Positions 1-8,734 of a DNA stretch of 64,000 nt are shown in pieces. The stretch comes from Sphingomonas sp. RIT328. Lineage in GTDB: Bacteria > Pseudomonadota > Alphaproteobacteria > Sphingomonadales > Sphingomonadaceae. Under the pieces are notes generated by a model. That model was not told where the DNA came from. It searched no databases and was given only the letters and a program-made list of their open reading frames with translations. Within the stretch, counting starts at the first letter, position 1. Every line of letters starts with the position of its first letter. The stretch covers positions 1 to 64,000 of the forward strand of contig NZ_JFYV01000014.1 in the NCBI RefSeq assembly GCF_000632225.1, written 5' to 3'. The position numbers and the translations under genes were made by a program.

Positions 1-34
1 TGAGCAGCCCCCACCGGGTGGTCCGGGTTTATCG

Positions 35-946
35 TTAGTGCATTGTTGTCTCGGCCGCCATTGCCGGGCGTAGGTGGAGCGAAGCGGAACCGGAGGCCGG
101 TAATGGCGGTGTTGCCGCTTCCGGAGCCGGCGGTCGGTAGCCCAGGCTGCTATGCGGCCGGACGGTGTTGTAGTGGCGCCGCCACGCCTCGATCAGCACC
201 CTGGCCTCCGCGAGGCTGTAGAAGATCTCACCATTGAGCAGTTCGTCGCGAAGCGACCCGTTGAAGCTCTCGTTGTAGCCGTTTTCCCATGGTGAGCCTG
301 GCGTGATGTAGAGCGTCTTCACGCCGATCTGCCCAAGCCATTTCTGGACGGCGGTGGCGATAAACTCGCTGCCGTTGTCCGATCTGATATGTGCAGGCGG
401 ACCCCGGTCAATGAACAGCTCGGCCAAGGCCGCCAGCACATCTTCGTGGCGGAGCTGCCGGGCGACCACCAGCGCCAGGCACTCGCGGCTGGCCTCGTCG
501 ATGATCGTGAGGATGCGGAACTTACGCCCGTCGTGCGTCCTCGCCTCGACAAAGTCATACGCCCAGACATGCCCAGGATACTCCGGTCGCAGCCGAATAC
601 ACGAGCCATCGTTCAACCACAGCCGACCGCGTTTTGGCTGACGCTGGGGCACCTTCAGCCCTTCGCGCCGCCAGATCCGCTCCACCCGTTTGTGGTTCAC
701 CGACCAGCCGGCCGCATGCAGCAATGCCGTCACCCGGCGATAGCCGTAGCGCCCGTACTGCCTGGCCAGCGCGACGATGTCGTCCGTCAGCGCCTCCTCG
801 TCATCTGCCCCACACGGAATTTTGCGCTGTGTCGACCGATGCTGGCCGAGTACGCGGCATACCCGCCGCTCGGACACATCCAGCACCGCCCGCACCTGGT
901 CGATGCAGCGTCGGCGCCGTGCGGGGCTCAGAAGTTTCCCTTTGCC
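35..946 (-). CDS. IS3-family transposase OrfB (DDE integrase core)
   Basis: OrfB is the catalytic part of the transposase, read in the -1 frame relative to OrfA and joined to it by frameshifting near 934-946. The frame is open upstream to 1114, but only the part from about 946 is OrfB-like. It has the HTH_21-type N-terminal region, then an rve integrase core with the DDE residues in [16 protein letters not shown] and NGYNESFNG, followed by [14 protein letters not shown] near the C-terminus as in other IS3 elements. There is no internal stop, so the element looks intact and possibly active. Confidence 0.9.
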   Translation of the reverse strand, partial: GKGKLLSPARRRRCIDQVRAVLDVSERRVCRVLGQHRSTQRKIPCGADDEEALTDDIVALARQYGRYGYRRVTALLHAAGWSVNHKRVERIWRREGLKVPQRQPKRGRLWLNDGSCIRLRPEYPGHVWAYDFVEARTHDGRKFRILTIIDEASRECLALVVARQLRHEDVLAALAELFIDRGPPAHIRSDNGSEFIATAVQKWLGQIGVKTLYITPGSPWENGYNESFNGSLRDELLNGEIFYSLAEARVLIEAWRRHYNTVRPHSSLGYRPPAPEAATPPLPASGSASLHLRPAMAAETTMH

Positions 947-1206
947 GCCTCCTGCAGGATCAGCTTGTCCAATGTCAGGTCCGAGATCGCGCGACGCAGC
1001 CGAAGGTTCTCTTTCTCCAGATCCTTCATCCGCCGGGCCTGATCTGTCTTTAGGCCGCCATATTCCTTGCGCCAGCGGTAATAGGTCTGCTCGCTGACTG
1101 CGATGCGCCGACATGCCTCGGCAGTCGTTCCGCCCTGGCCCAGCATGATCTCAACCTCACGCAGCTTGCCGATGATCTCCTCGGGCTTGTGCTTCTTGGC
1201 AGGCAT
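928..1206 (-). CDS. IS3-family transposase OrfA (helix-turn-helix subunit)
   Basis: This 92-residue protein has the usual OrfA layout: an N-terminal helix-turn-helix (about residues 5-50, with SEQTYYRW as the recognition region) and a leucine-zipper-like stretch (about 58-85, [17 protein letters not shown]). OrfA binds the terminal repeats and, when fused to OrfB by a -1 ribosomal frameshift, forms the active transposase. The slip region lies in the G/A-rich run GGCAAAGGGAAA (minus strand, about 934-946), just before the OrfA stop at 928-930. The length is normal for the IS407 group and no damage is visible. Confidence 0.9.
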   Translation of the reverse strand: MPAKKHKPEEIIGKLREVEIMLGQGGTTAEACRRIAVSEQTYYRWRKEYGGLKTDQARRMKDLEKENLRLRRAISDLTLDKLILQEAAKGNF

Positions 1207-1269
1207 TCGTTGTCCCTTCTTTGATCCAGACTGTCATAGTCCATGGACCACTCAGAAGGGGGCAGCTCA

Positions 1270-1698
1270 CCGTACAACCAATGCTATCGCAATTCAAACG
1301 GGACGCTCCAGAACCTGCAGGATGTGCGGCTGCCGAACGCGCCACGCTGGCGCGGCAACGTCAGCGTCCGCTACGATCAGGACATTCCCGGTACTGCCTT
1401 GGCCGGTTTCGTGCAGGTCACGGGCAACGCGCAGACCGCCGTCGGCTTCTCGTTCGAACAGGACCAGGCGTTGCGGCAGCGTGGCTATGCGACGGTCGAT
1501 CTGAGCATCGGCGCGCGCACGCAGGATGACCGCTATCAGCTGACGTTGTTCGTCCGCAACCTGACCGACAAGGCCTATGCGCTCGGCCTGCAGCGCGACA
1601 ACATCATCACCAATGCCGCCAATCCCGGCAACCTGCTCTACTTCACCGCCAAGGAGTCGTCGCGCTACGCCGGTGCCACGTTCCGCGCGAAATTCTGA
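1270..1698 (+). pseudogene. 3' remnant of a TonB-dependent receptor, cut by the IS element
   Basis: The reading frame runs out of the insertion sequence and encodes about 142 residues that end as TonB-dependent receptors do: repeated amphipathic beta-strands, FVRNLTDKAYALG near the end and a terminal aromatic (FRAKF). These strands would form the last part of the outer-membrane barrel. Plug, TonB box and signal peptide are missing, so no functional receptor can be made from here. A start codon 27 bases inside the IS would allow a short useless product. The stop is 12 bases before the dioxygenase gene, so the receptor was probably the first gene of the aromatic operon downstream. Confidence 0.85.
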
Positions 1699-1710
1699 CG
1701 GGGCTCGCCG

Positions 1711-2604
1711 ATGACCGCCTTCGATATTTCCGGGCTGCGCAGCGTCGATTTCACCGTGCCCGATCTTGGCGCGGCAGTCGAATTCTACACCGCAGCCTGG
1801 GGGCTGACCCTCGCTGATCGCCGCAGCGATACGGCATGGTTGCGGGGCACGGGCGAGGATAGGCAACTCTTGGCCCTGCATGCCGGCGAACGGGCGGCGA
1901 TCCGGTCGATGACGTTCCGAGCAACGGATCGGGAGGCACAGGCACGGCTGTCCACCCGGCTGCAGGGGATCGGCTGTCGGCTCACATCGATTCTTCATAC
2001 AACGGATGAACCCGGTGCCGGCGTCGCCTTCGCCGTTACCGACCCCACCGGCCGGACGATCCGTATCGTCGCCGACGACGAACGCCGCATCGCCGACCCG
2101 CCCGCGGTGGATCGCGCCGAACGGCTGGCACACGTCAATATCAACAGCGACGACGTCGCGCGCGACACCGCGCTGTTCGTCGACGGGCTCGGCTTTCGCC
2201 TGACCGACCGGTCGAAGATGATGGCCTTCGTGCGGACCAACAGCGACCATCATTCGATCGTGATCGCGGAAGCGCCGGTCAATACGCTCAACCACGTCGC
2301 CTTTTTGGTGCCGACGTGGGAGGGGGTCATGCGTGCCTCGGGACGAATGGTCGACCATGGCTTCGCGATCGGCTGGGGCGTCGGGCGGCATGGTCCCGGC
2401 GACAATGTCTTTGCGTACTTCGTCGATCCGTTTGGGTTCGTGATCGAACAGACCGCCGAGGTGTTGCAGGTCGATGACGACTATCGCGTTGGTAGCCCCG
2501 CCGACTGGACCTGGGCATCAGGTCGTACCGACCAATGGGGGATCGCGCCGCCCAAGTCCGACGCGTGCAAGGCGGCGCAACTCGCCATCCCGTTCGCCGG
2601 ATGA
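1711..2604 (+). CDS. Two-domain extradiol ring-cleavage dioxygenase (VOC superfamily)
   Basis: The 297-residue protein has two vicinal-oxygen-chelate modules, as in type I extradiol dioxygenases of the 2,3-dihydroxybiphenyl/catechol 2,3-dioxygenase kind, which open catechol rings next to the hydroxyls using Fe(II). The second module carries the expected metal ligands His141 (AHVNINSDD), His195 (LNHVAFLVP) and Glu246 (FGFVIEQ), with a nearby His pair at 180-181 that suits the second-shell base. The N-terminal module looks like the structural, non-metal one. There is no signal peptide, so it is cytoplasmic. The gene follows the broken receptor by 12 bases and overlaps the next gene by 4 bases (ATGA). 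The true substrate is unknown. Confidence 0.82.
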   Translation: MTAFDISGLRSVDFTVPDLGAAVEFYTAAWGLTLADRRSDTAWLRGTGEDRQLLALHAGERAAIRSMTFRATDREAQARLSTRLQGIGCRLTSILHTTDEPGAGVAFAVTDPTGRTIRIVADDERRIADPPAVDRAERLAHVNINSDDVARDTALFVDGLGFRLTDRSKMMAFVRTNSDHHSIVIAEAPVNTLNHVAFLVPTWEGVMRASGRMVDHGFAIGWGVGRHGPGDNVFAYFVDPFGFVIEQTAEVLQVDDDYRVGSPADWTWASGRTDQWGIAPPKSDACKAAQLAIPFAG

Positions 2605-3578
2605 GCGACGTGATGCACGAAGGGCGCCCGACGCTGACGATCGGCTGTACCTTCTCCGACCGGATCGAGGCCCTGCTGGACGGCCGCGTCCATATCGAAA
2701 GGTTCGAATCGATGCTTCGGTGCGTCGAGGCGCAGACGCTGTTCCGCGCGACGCTGAACGAAGCCGCGTTCGACATCGCCGAACTGTCTATGGGCAGCCA
2801 CATCGCCGCGGTCGCGCAGCGGCGACGCGACTATGTCGGCGTGCCGGTGTTCCTGTCGCGCAGCTTTCGCCACGCCAATCTCTACGTCCGCACCGATCGC
2901 GGTATCGACGGCCCGGCGGACTTGGCCGGCAAGCGGATCGGACTGGTCGATTTCCAGCAGACCGCGGCTTTGTGGCTGCGCGGCATGCTCGCCGACGATC
3001 ATGGCGTCGCGCGCGAGAGCATCGACTGGGTCACGGCGGGGCTGCATGCGCCTGTGTTGACCGATCGCATGGCGATGGACCTGCCCGCCGCGATCCGCGC
3101 GACCCGATCATCGTCGACGCTGGACGCGATGCTCGCCGACGGCAGCATCGATGCCGTCATCAGTCCGACCGCGCCATGCTGTTTTACGACCGGATCCGCC
3201 GCGGTACGACGCCTGTGGTCGGATTATTGTCACGCTGAGACCGACTTCTGGCACCGGACGCGCCTGTTCCCGATCATGCACATACTGGTCGTGCGACGCT
3301 CGCTGACCGTTCGGTACCCGCACCTGACCACGGCCGTGTACGACGCGTTCGCGCGCAGCCTGGAGCTGGCGCTTGCCGATCTAGCGACGCGGGACTTTCC
3401 AAAATGCGCGATGCCCTGGCTCGCACATTGCGTGCAAGACGGTATTGATGCGTTGGGCGAACAGCCGTGGACCTATGGTCTCGAACGCAATCGTGCCGTG
3501 CTGGGCAATATGCTGCGATACGCCGTCGCAGACGGGCTATGCGACGATCGAATGTCGGTCGAGGCGTTGTTCGATTAG
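2601..3578 (+). CDS. 4,5-dihydroxyphthalate decarboxylase-like protein
   Basis: The 325-residue protein matches the Pht5-type 4,5-dihydroxyphthalate decarboxylase family, which has a periplasmic-binding-protein fold but is cytoplasmic and removes a carboxyl group from an aromatic acid. Family hallmarks are visible in order: the start with LDGRVHIERF, FDIAELSMGSHIAA, the SRSFRHANLYV strand, DLAGKRIGLVDFQQTAALW, LFPIMHILVVRR and LEPEELF-like MSVEALFD at the C-terminus. No signal peptide is present. I chose the ATG at 2601 because it overlaps the dioxygenase stop as ATGA, which implies translational coupling; an upstream in-frame start at 2535 lies inside the dioxygenase. A decarboxylase plus a ring-cleaving dioxygenase suggests sequential breakdown of a carboxylated catechol or phthalate-like compound. 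Confidence 0.8.
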   Translation: MSDVMHEGRPTLTIGCTFSDRIEALLDGRVHIERFESMLRCVEAQTLFRATLNEAAFDIAELSMGSHIAAVAQRRRDYVGVPVFLSRSFRHANLYVRTDRGIDGPADLAGKRIGLVDFQQTAALWLRGMLADDHGVARESIDWVTAGLHAPVLTDRMAMDLPAAIRATRSSSTLDAMLADGSIDAVISPTAPCCFTTGSAAVRRLWSDYCHAETDFWHRTRLFPIMHILVVRRSLTVRYPHLTTAVYDAFARSLELALADLATRDFPKCAMPWLAHCVQDGIDALGEQPWTYGLERNRAVLGNMLRYAVADGLCDDRMSVEALFD

Positions 3579-3740
3579 TCCGTTATCCAGCGCTCATGGT
3601 GTGTGATGCGGGCGAGGATGACGCCAATTCGGGACGACAACTGAAGCTGAACGAACGGCGGAAGTTGGTCGATGCCATAGCGCTGCTGAGTGACCGGATA
3701 TGGGTCAAGCTAGCCACCGTCGTCACCTTGAACGGCCCAG

Positions 3741-4520
3741 CTACATCGGCGGCGTCAGGCCATCCTTGCCGATCGCGACGAACTGCGCGTTCTTCTGATC
3801 GTCGGCCAGCTTGATGAACAGCTTCTGGCCTTTCGCGAGCGATGTCTTCTCGGTCGGTACGAAACGTACGACCGGCGTTCCTTCCGGGACGCTCACCTGC
3901 GCGGTTCCGCCCTTGTAGCCGACGGTCAGTTTCGTCGTTGCCGAGCCATTCTCGGCCGCAGTGACAGTGCCATTGGTCATCCCGCTCTGCTGCACGGTTC
4001 CGTTGGTCATGGCGCTCTGCTCGACCGTGCCGTTCGTCATCGTGCTCTGCGTAACGGTGCCATTGGTCATCCCGCTGGCGGCCCCGCTCGCTTGCCCGGC
4101 TGCCTGCTTCACTCCGGGTGTATCCCAGCCGTAATGGCCCTCACCGGCTCCGCGCATGGCCTCGGGAAAGATCACGATTTCGACCGCTTTCAGGTCGCCG
4201 TCCGGGCCGGTCGTCGCGGTGCCGATGAAGTCGCCGTTCTTGAGCGTGGCGAGGCTGGATTTGACAACCCAAGCGTATTTCGTCTGGCCGTTAAGCAGCA
4301 CCGGCATCGACGCGCCGTCGTAGGTGGTAACCGTCATGGTATTCGAATCGATGGTGGCGAGCGTGCCGCGCAGTCGGCCGGGGCCGTTGGCGGGCATCGC
4401 CGCTCCGTCGGCCGAACCGTTCGACGCGGTCCGCGCAGTCGAACCCGTGGGCGTTTGATCGCAGGCTGCCAAGCCAGTCAGCGCCAGTCCGATTAGCCCC
4501 AGAGTCGCCGTTTTTGCCAT
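3741..4520 (-). CDS. Lipoprotein with tandem 10-residue repeats and DUF5666-like domain
   Basis: The 259-residue protein starts with a lipoprotein signal whose lipobox LTGLAAC places the lipidated Cys at residue 20, so it should be anchored to a membrane facing the periplasm. Residues about 47-120 form a small beta-rich region (GTLATIDSNTMTV, GQTKYAWVV) similar to DUF5666-type or OB-like domains. Then come four copies of a 10-residue unit beginning MTNGTV (about residues 150-190), and a second short beta domain (LTVGYKGGTAQVSVPEGT). No enzymatic motif was seen. The Thr/Asn/Gln-rich repeats look like a flexible spacer that could vary in number. It is transcribed alone, convergent with the decarboxylase gene. 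Confidence 0.7.
   Translation of the reverse strand: MAKTATLGLIGLALTGLAACDQTPTGSTARTASNGSADGAAMPANGPGRLRGTLATIDSNTMTVTTYDGASMPVLLNGQTKYAWVVKSSLATLKNGDFIGTATTGPDGDLKAVEIVIFPEAMRGAGEGHYGWDTPGVKQAAGQASGAASGMTNGTVTQSTMTNGTVEQSAMTNGTVQQSGMTNGTVTAAENGSATTKLTVGYKGGTAQVSVPEGTPVVRFVPTEKTSLAKGQKLFIKLADDQKNAQFVAIGKDGLTPPM
3961..4080 (-). repeat. Four tandem 30-bp repeats inside the lipoprotein gene
   Basis: Four successive 30-base units run from 3961 to 4080, sharing a core that reads GGTCAT on the plus strand and encodes MTNGTV on the minus strand. Units differ at several positions, mostly third codon bases and the last codons of each unit. Because each unit is a whole number of codons, gain or loss of a copy would change spacer length without a frameshift. 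Confidence 0.85.
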
Positions 4521-4797
4521 CGTCGAGTTCCTCGCAAAGCTGTTTTAGCCACCGCATCCAACGACCTAAACATCTCGCGGCCGACATCGTGCCCTGCGCA
4601 CGGAACAGGGTGACTTCGCATCAGGACGATGGAGATTCGAATATTCAATCCCGGCAGAGCAGGCTTCCTGCATCGTGAAGGGGATTTTGCCACTTAGGTC
4701 GGCGATGGCCGAGACGAACAAACAACCGAAATCGGGGAGCCGCAAACAGTCCGCGAACGTCTGCAAATGGGTCCTCTTGGTCGCCTTGTCATCGGAG

Positions 4798-4974
4798 CTA
4801 AGCTGATCGATCTTTGACCTTTGCGGTATGAGAAAGGGCCGCTGCGATTATCGCGGCTAAAGCTTCCTCAGCCTGCTGGCGCCCGGCAGGATCTTTAGCG
4901 AGCAGATCGTGCCTGATCCATTCGGGCGCTCGACGTAGGACGCTCGTGACCGAAGCAAGCTGCTCATCAGACAT
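4798..4974 (-). CDS. Small conserved-looking protein, 58 residues (DUF6771-like?)
   Basis: A 58-codon frame begins at the ATG at 4974 (MSDEQLASVTSVLRRAPEWI) and ends at the stop at 4798-4800. The product is acidic to neutral, predicted helical, with an Ala/Glu-rich second half (RQQAEEALAAIIAAAL). A GAGAGAG stretch lies upstream as a plausible ribosome-binding site. The pattern of a short protein with APEWIRHDLLAKD and an EEALAAIIAAAL helix resembles the small sphingomonad families annotated DUF6771, from memory and not verified. It sits about 70 bases downstream of the histidine kinase on the same strand and could be co-transcribed with it. Function unknown. Confidence 0.6.
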   Translation of the reverse strand: MSDEQLASVTSVLRRAPEWIRHDLLAKDPAGRQQAEEALAAIIAAALSHTAKVKDRSA

Positions 4975-5046
4975 TGCGTTTGCAGCACTCTCTCGTTCGT
5001 TTGCGATCGGGTGTGAATGGATACACCCCTGCGGCTAGACCTTAAC

Positions 5047-8000
5047 TTATCCTGCCACTTTGTCGGTCGACGTGGTGGGAACGGGCTCATTGCTGCGGCC
5101 AAAGCGTATGGCTGACGCCAACGCTGTGGCGTTGTATGGCTTCGGCAGAACTACACAGTCGATCTCGTTCGCCACGGCTCCGGGATCGCCGGTCGCGAAT
5201 ATGACGATGGCATCCGGCCGCAACGCGCGTGCTTTTTCGGCGAGCTCGCGTCCGGAAGCTCCTGGCAGGTTGAGGTCGGTGACCAGAACGTCGACAGGGG
5301 CCGTCTGCAGCGCCATCAATGCTTCTTCGGCGCTGGCGGCCTCGACCACGACGAAGCCGGCCTCCTTCAGCATCTCGCCAGTGTTGCCGCGGATCAGATC
5401 GTCATCTTCGACCAATAGGGCGGTCTGACGGATGGTCGCCGAAGATGCGATCGGCGCGGAGCAGGTGGTGACAAGTTCGGCGTTTGCAGCTGTCGTGGCA
5501 AATGTTTGCTTCCGCTGGCGCTGATTGGCCAGCACGTGCCGAAACTTTCGAGCCAACGCATCGCGCGTGTATGGCTTGGAAAGCAGCTCGACCCCTTTGT
5601 CGAGCTTGCCGCCGTGCACGATCGAGTTTTCGGTATAGCCGCTGGTGAATAGCACAGCGAGGTCGGGTAGCCGCTCACGGGCCTTGCGAGCGAGTTCCGG
5701 GCTCTTCAATGCTCCCGGCATGACCACGTCAGTGAATAGCATGTCGATTGCGACACCGCTTTCGATCACCGCCAATGCGCTGGTCGCTTCGGGCGCCTTG
5801 AGGACGCTGTAGCCAAGATCGGTCAGCATCTCGACGACAGTGGCACGAACCTCCTCGTCATCCTCCACAACGAGCACTGTTTCCGTGCCGCCAGTGACCG
5901 GTCCTGCATCGCTGACGACCTCAAGGTCCTCGGCCTCGGTCGCGCGCGGCAGGTAGAGCCGGATGGTCGTGCCCTCGCCGGGTTCCGAGTAGATCTTTAC
6001 GTGACCGCCGGATTGTTTGACAAAGCCATAGACCATCGACAGGCCAAGACCTGATCCCTTGCCCTCGGCCTTTGTCGAGAAGAATGGTTCGAACACCTTG
6101 GCGATGATCTCGGGCGACATGCCCGACCCAGTATCGCTCACCGCCAGCATGACGTACTGGCCCGGCGTCACCTCGTCATGGGAGCGCGCATAGGCGTCGT
6201 CGAGATGCGCATTGGCCAGCTCGATGGTCAGCTTGCCGCGACCTTCCATCGCATCGCGTGCGTTGATCGCGAGGTTGAGTAGTGCGTTTTCGATCTGAGC
6301 GGGATCGATGAAGGTGTTCCACAGCCCGCCGGAGAAGACGGTTTCCACCTCGATTGCCTCACCGATCGCACGGCGCAGCATGTCGTCCATTCCCTGCACG
6401 AAGCGCGTGACGTTAACGACTTTGGGCTCGAGCGCCTGGCGGCGCCCGAAGGCCAGGAGCTGCGCCGCCAGCTTTGCACCACGTGACACGCCGGCCATCG
6501 CGTTGCTGACGCGTTTCTCGGCGCGCTCGTTACCGGCAACGTCGCGGCTGAGCAGCTGAAGATTGCCGCCGACCACCTGGAGCAGATTGTTGAAGTCGTG
6601 CGCGACGCCGCCTGTCAGCTTGCCAACCGTCTCCATCTTCTGGGATTGAGCAAGTTTAGCCTCAGCTTCTCGCCGATCAGCAATTTCCTGGATGACACGG
6701 CTTTCTAGATTTTCATTGAGATGTCTGAGCTGATCCTCTGCCCGTTCGCGATGCCGGACCTGCCGTGAGAGGCTTTCGGCATGCTCGCGCAAGCTCGCCT
6801 CCGCCGCGCGCTGATGTGAGATATCGGTATGGACGCCGACCCACTCGGAAATCTCGCCGGCATCGTCGAGGATGGGCAGGGCCCGAATAGCAAAGGTCCG
6901 CCATTCCCCGTCGTAACGGCACACGCGATGTTCATGCACGAACATGCTGCGGGCAGAGACGGCCTGATTCCACGCGATGACGGTTGCCGCCGCGTCATCC
7001 GGATGAACGGCCGATGCCCAGCCAAATCCCTGATATTGGTCTTGGCTCTGCCCGGTGAGCGCACTCCAGCCTGGCTGTTCGCCCACCATCCGGCCATCGG
7101 CGCTATTGGTCCAAAGCACGCCGTGCACGGCCTCCATGGCAGTGCGGAAACGGCTGTTGCTCGCCTTGATCTCTGCTTCGCGCTCGGCGCGATCGCCGAT
7201 ATCGATGCCGAGGATATAGACGCCGAGCGTCTCGCCGCTGTCCCCGACATGGGGTACATATCGGATCTCGGTCTGACGCGGGCCAAGGGTCCGATGATGA
7301 AATACCGTCTCCGCGACGAGCGGGCTGCCCGTCAACGCGAGGTCTAGGTTTTTTATGCGGGTGCGGTACGCCTCGTCACCGATCACTTCCCGCACGGATT
7401 TGCCGACGACTTCACCGGGCGAGATGCCGAACCAGCTTTCATAATCGGCGTTGGCGAAGCGGTAGACGTGCTCGCGATCAACGTAGGACACCAGCATCGG
7501 CACGGCATCTGCGATGCGGCGCAGCTCAGCTTCGCTCGCGGCAAGTTTTTGCTCGGTGGCAATTCGGCCGCTGTTGTCGATGATGGTGCACAGCACGCCA
7601 CCAGGCGTCCCATCCGCATCGTAAACCGGCGTGTAAAACAGGCTGAGGCCCAGCGTCTGCGGGCCATTGGCGCGCTGAAAGACGATCGGCTGATCAAGGT
7701 AGGATTGCGTCTCACCCTGACGCACCGCTGCCAGTATCGGACGGTTCCAGTCCCATACTTCGGGAAAGGCGTCCGCCACCGGTGTGCCGAGCGCCAGAGG
7801 GTGACGTTCGCCAGCTATATCTCGATAGGCATCATTGTAGAACATGATGTGGTCTGGTCCCCACATCAGCACCTTGGCGACCGGCGAGTTGACGAGATTT
7901 GAGATCGTGGCCCGCATCTCGTGCGACCATGCTTCCGGCATTCCTAGCCCCGTGCGACTCCAATCGCGGTTACGGATCAGGGTGCCGCACTCACCACCGC

Positions 8001-8181
8001 CCACTGGCCAGCCATCCACCACCGTCTGAGAGGCGCGGCGCGGACCGTCTCGCAGCGAACACAACCCCGCTCGAACGACCTCGCTGACATTGGCATAATC
8101 ACCCGTTGCCAAGCTGCTTGAGATGAAGCTCTTCAGCTCGGGGGTTAGCGATACATTGCAGGAAAGGCGCGTCGTCATCAT
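5047..8181 (-). CDS. Soluble hybrid histidine kinase with N-terminal ParD-like RHH domain
   Basis: From the ATG at 8181 (or the adjacent one at 8178) the product is 1044 residues. Domains in order: a ribbon-helix-helix of the ParD/CopG antitoxin type (about 5-46, SCNVSLTPELKSF then DYANVSEVVRAGL); three PAS domains (about 86-203, 215-327, 343-454); a coiled coil (456-516); HisKA with the phospho-acceptor in GGVAHDFNN (His528); an HATPase with NLAINARDAM, DTGSGMSPE and GSGLGLS (623-747); and two receiver domains with phospho-Asp at about 818 and 969. No membrane segment or signal peptide was found, so it is cytoplasmic. The kinase N-terminus (GGGECGTLIRNRDWS) normally begins before any Met here, so the RHH part is in frame with it, not a separate gene. 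An upstream start at 8268 is possible but the extra 29 residues look non-coding. Confidence 0.88.
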   Translation of the reverse strand: MMTTRLSCNVSLTPELKSFISSSLATGDYANVSEVVRAGLCSLRDGPRRASQTVVDGWPVGGGECGTLIRNRDWSRTGLGMPEAWSHEMRATISNLVNSPVAKVLMWGPDHIMFYNDAYRDIAGERHPLALGTPVADAFPEVWDWNRPILAAVRQGETQSYLDQPIVFQRANGPQTLGLSLFYTPVYDADGTPGGVLCTIIDNSGRIATEQKLAASEAELRRIADAVPMLVSYVDREHVYRFANADYESWFGISPGEVVGKSVREVIGDEAYRTRIKNLDLALTGSPLVAETVFHHRTLGPRQTEIRYVPHVGDSGETLGVYILGIDIGDRAEREAEIKASNSRFRTAMEAVHGVLWTNSADGRMVGEQPGWSALTGQSQDQYQGFGWASAVHPDDAAATVIAWNQAVSARSMFVHEHRVCRYDGEWRTFAIRALPILDDAGEISEWVGVHTDISHQRAAEASLREHAESLSRQVRHRERAEDQLRHLNENLESRVIQEIADRREAEAKLAQSQKMETVGKLTGGVAHDFNNLLQVVGGNLQLLSRDVAGNERAEKRVSNAMAGVSRGAKLAAQLLAFGRRQALEPKVVNVTRFVQGMDDMLRRAIGEAIEVETVFSGGLWNTFIDPAQIENALLNLAINARDAMEGRGKLTIELANAHLDDAYARSHDEVTPGQYVMLAVSDTGSGMSPEIIAKVFEPFFSTKAEGKGSGLGLSMVYGFVKQSGGHVKIYSEPGEGTTIRLYLPRATEAEDLEVVSDAGPVTGGTETVLVVEDDEEVRATVVEMLTDLGYSVLKAPEATSALAVIESGVAIDMLFTDVVMPGALKSPELARKARERLPDLAVLFTSGYTENSIVHGGKLDKGVELLSKPYTRDALARKFRHVLANQRQRKQTFATTAANAELVTTCSAPIASSATIRQTALLVEDDDLIRGNTGEMLKEAGFVVVEAASAEEALMALQTAPVDVLVTDLNLPGASGRELAEKARALRPDAIVIFATGDPGAVANEIDCVVLPKPYNATALASAIRFGRSNEPVPTTSTDKVAG

Positions 8182-8734
8182 CCGGCTTTGCGCACACACC
8201 GCGCTTGTGTCAACAGATGGCACACCTCGACATCTAAGATTACAGCTAGGCTGTACGCGCAACCACATCGGTCCGCGCAGCGTGCGCTTTGTCTAATTGG
8301 CGCGCTCATCCATTGCCCCTGGAATGCGCCTGCCCACGCGGTGATTTCCCAGCGAAGTTTCTTGGCTTCTGGTGCTCCTCACCACACTCAGCGCTCATGA
8401 ATGAATGGCAGAATCTGGGAAGCGGGCAGGGCGCTCCGAGTGGCCGGTTTTGGGTCCTTACCGCCGTGTTGAGCCTCGCGTGGATCGACCTAGAGTTAGG
8501 CTGCGAGGAAAGTTCTCCTCTAGCCGTAGAAAGTGACATGTTAAGTCGCCCCGAAAGCCGTTTGGAAACGCTTTTTTGGGTTCACATGCATTAGTAGTAG
8601 AGTGATCGATAAATGATCAGCGTTCCGAAGGAGCTGGGTTTCAATTACGCCATTGCGGGCACGAATGAAAGCTGGTCGGACGACGAAAACCGTGCCTGCA
8701 CCCTGCCAAGTTGCGCCGCCGCTGGCACCAGCTT
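8182..8734. other. Intergenic region, 553 bases
   Basis: This stretch separates the kinase start from the end of a TonB-receptor gene on the same strand and should hold the kinase promoter. Short frames on both strands lack coding character and ribosome-binding sites. A small hairpin-like run (AAAGCCGTTTGGAAACGCTTTTTT, about 8555-8578) has a T-tract only on the plus strand, where no gene ends, so I do not call it a terminator. Nothing else was recognised. Confidence 0.5.

Larger units (their letters stand above)
1..1269 (-). mobile_element. Complete IS3-family insertion sequence (IS407-like group)
   Basis: The element carries overlapping orfA and orfB on the minus strand and is bounded by imperfect inverted repeats. 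The left end begins at base 1 with TGAGCAGCCCCC and the right end, read on the minus strand from 1269, begins with TGAGCTGCCCCC; both continue to a shared GTGGTCC block. Ends of this type with a two-ORF, frameshifted transposase fit the IS3 family; the OrfA sequence resembles the IS407 group, which usually duplicates 4 bp. The left flank lies outside the window, so the target duplication cannot be checked. The right end sits directly against TonB-receptor coding sequence at 1270, so the element inserted into that gene. That the window starts exactly at the element's edge may reflect a contig break in a repeat. Confidence 0.9.

Noticed and set aside
8541..8590. Hairpin with a T-tract (AAAGCCGTTT / AAACGCTTTTTT) in the 8.2-8.7 kb gap, also LacI-site-like
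   Set aside because: The T-tract is on the plus strand, where no gene ends, the loop is very small, and the palindrome match to LacI operators is weak.
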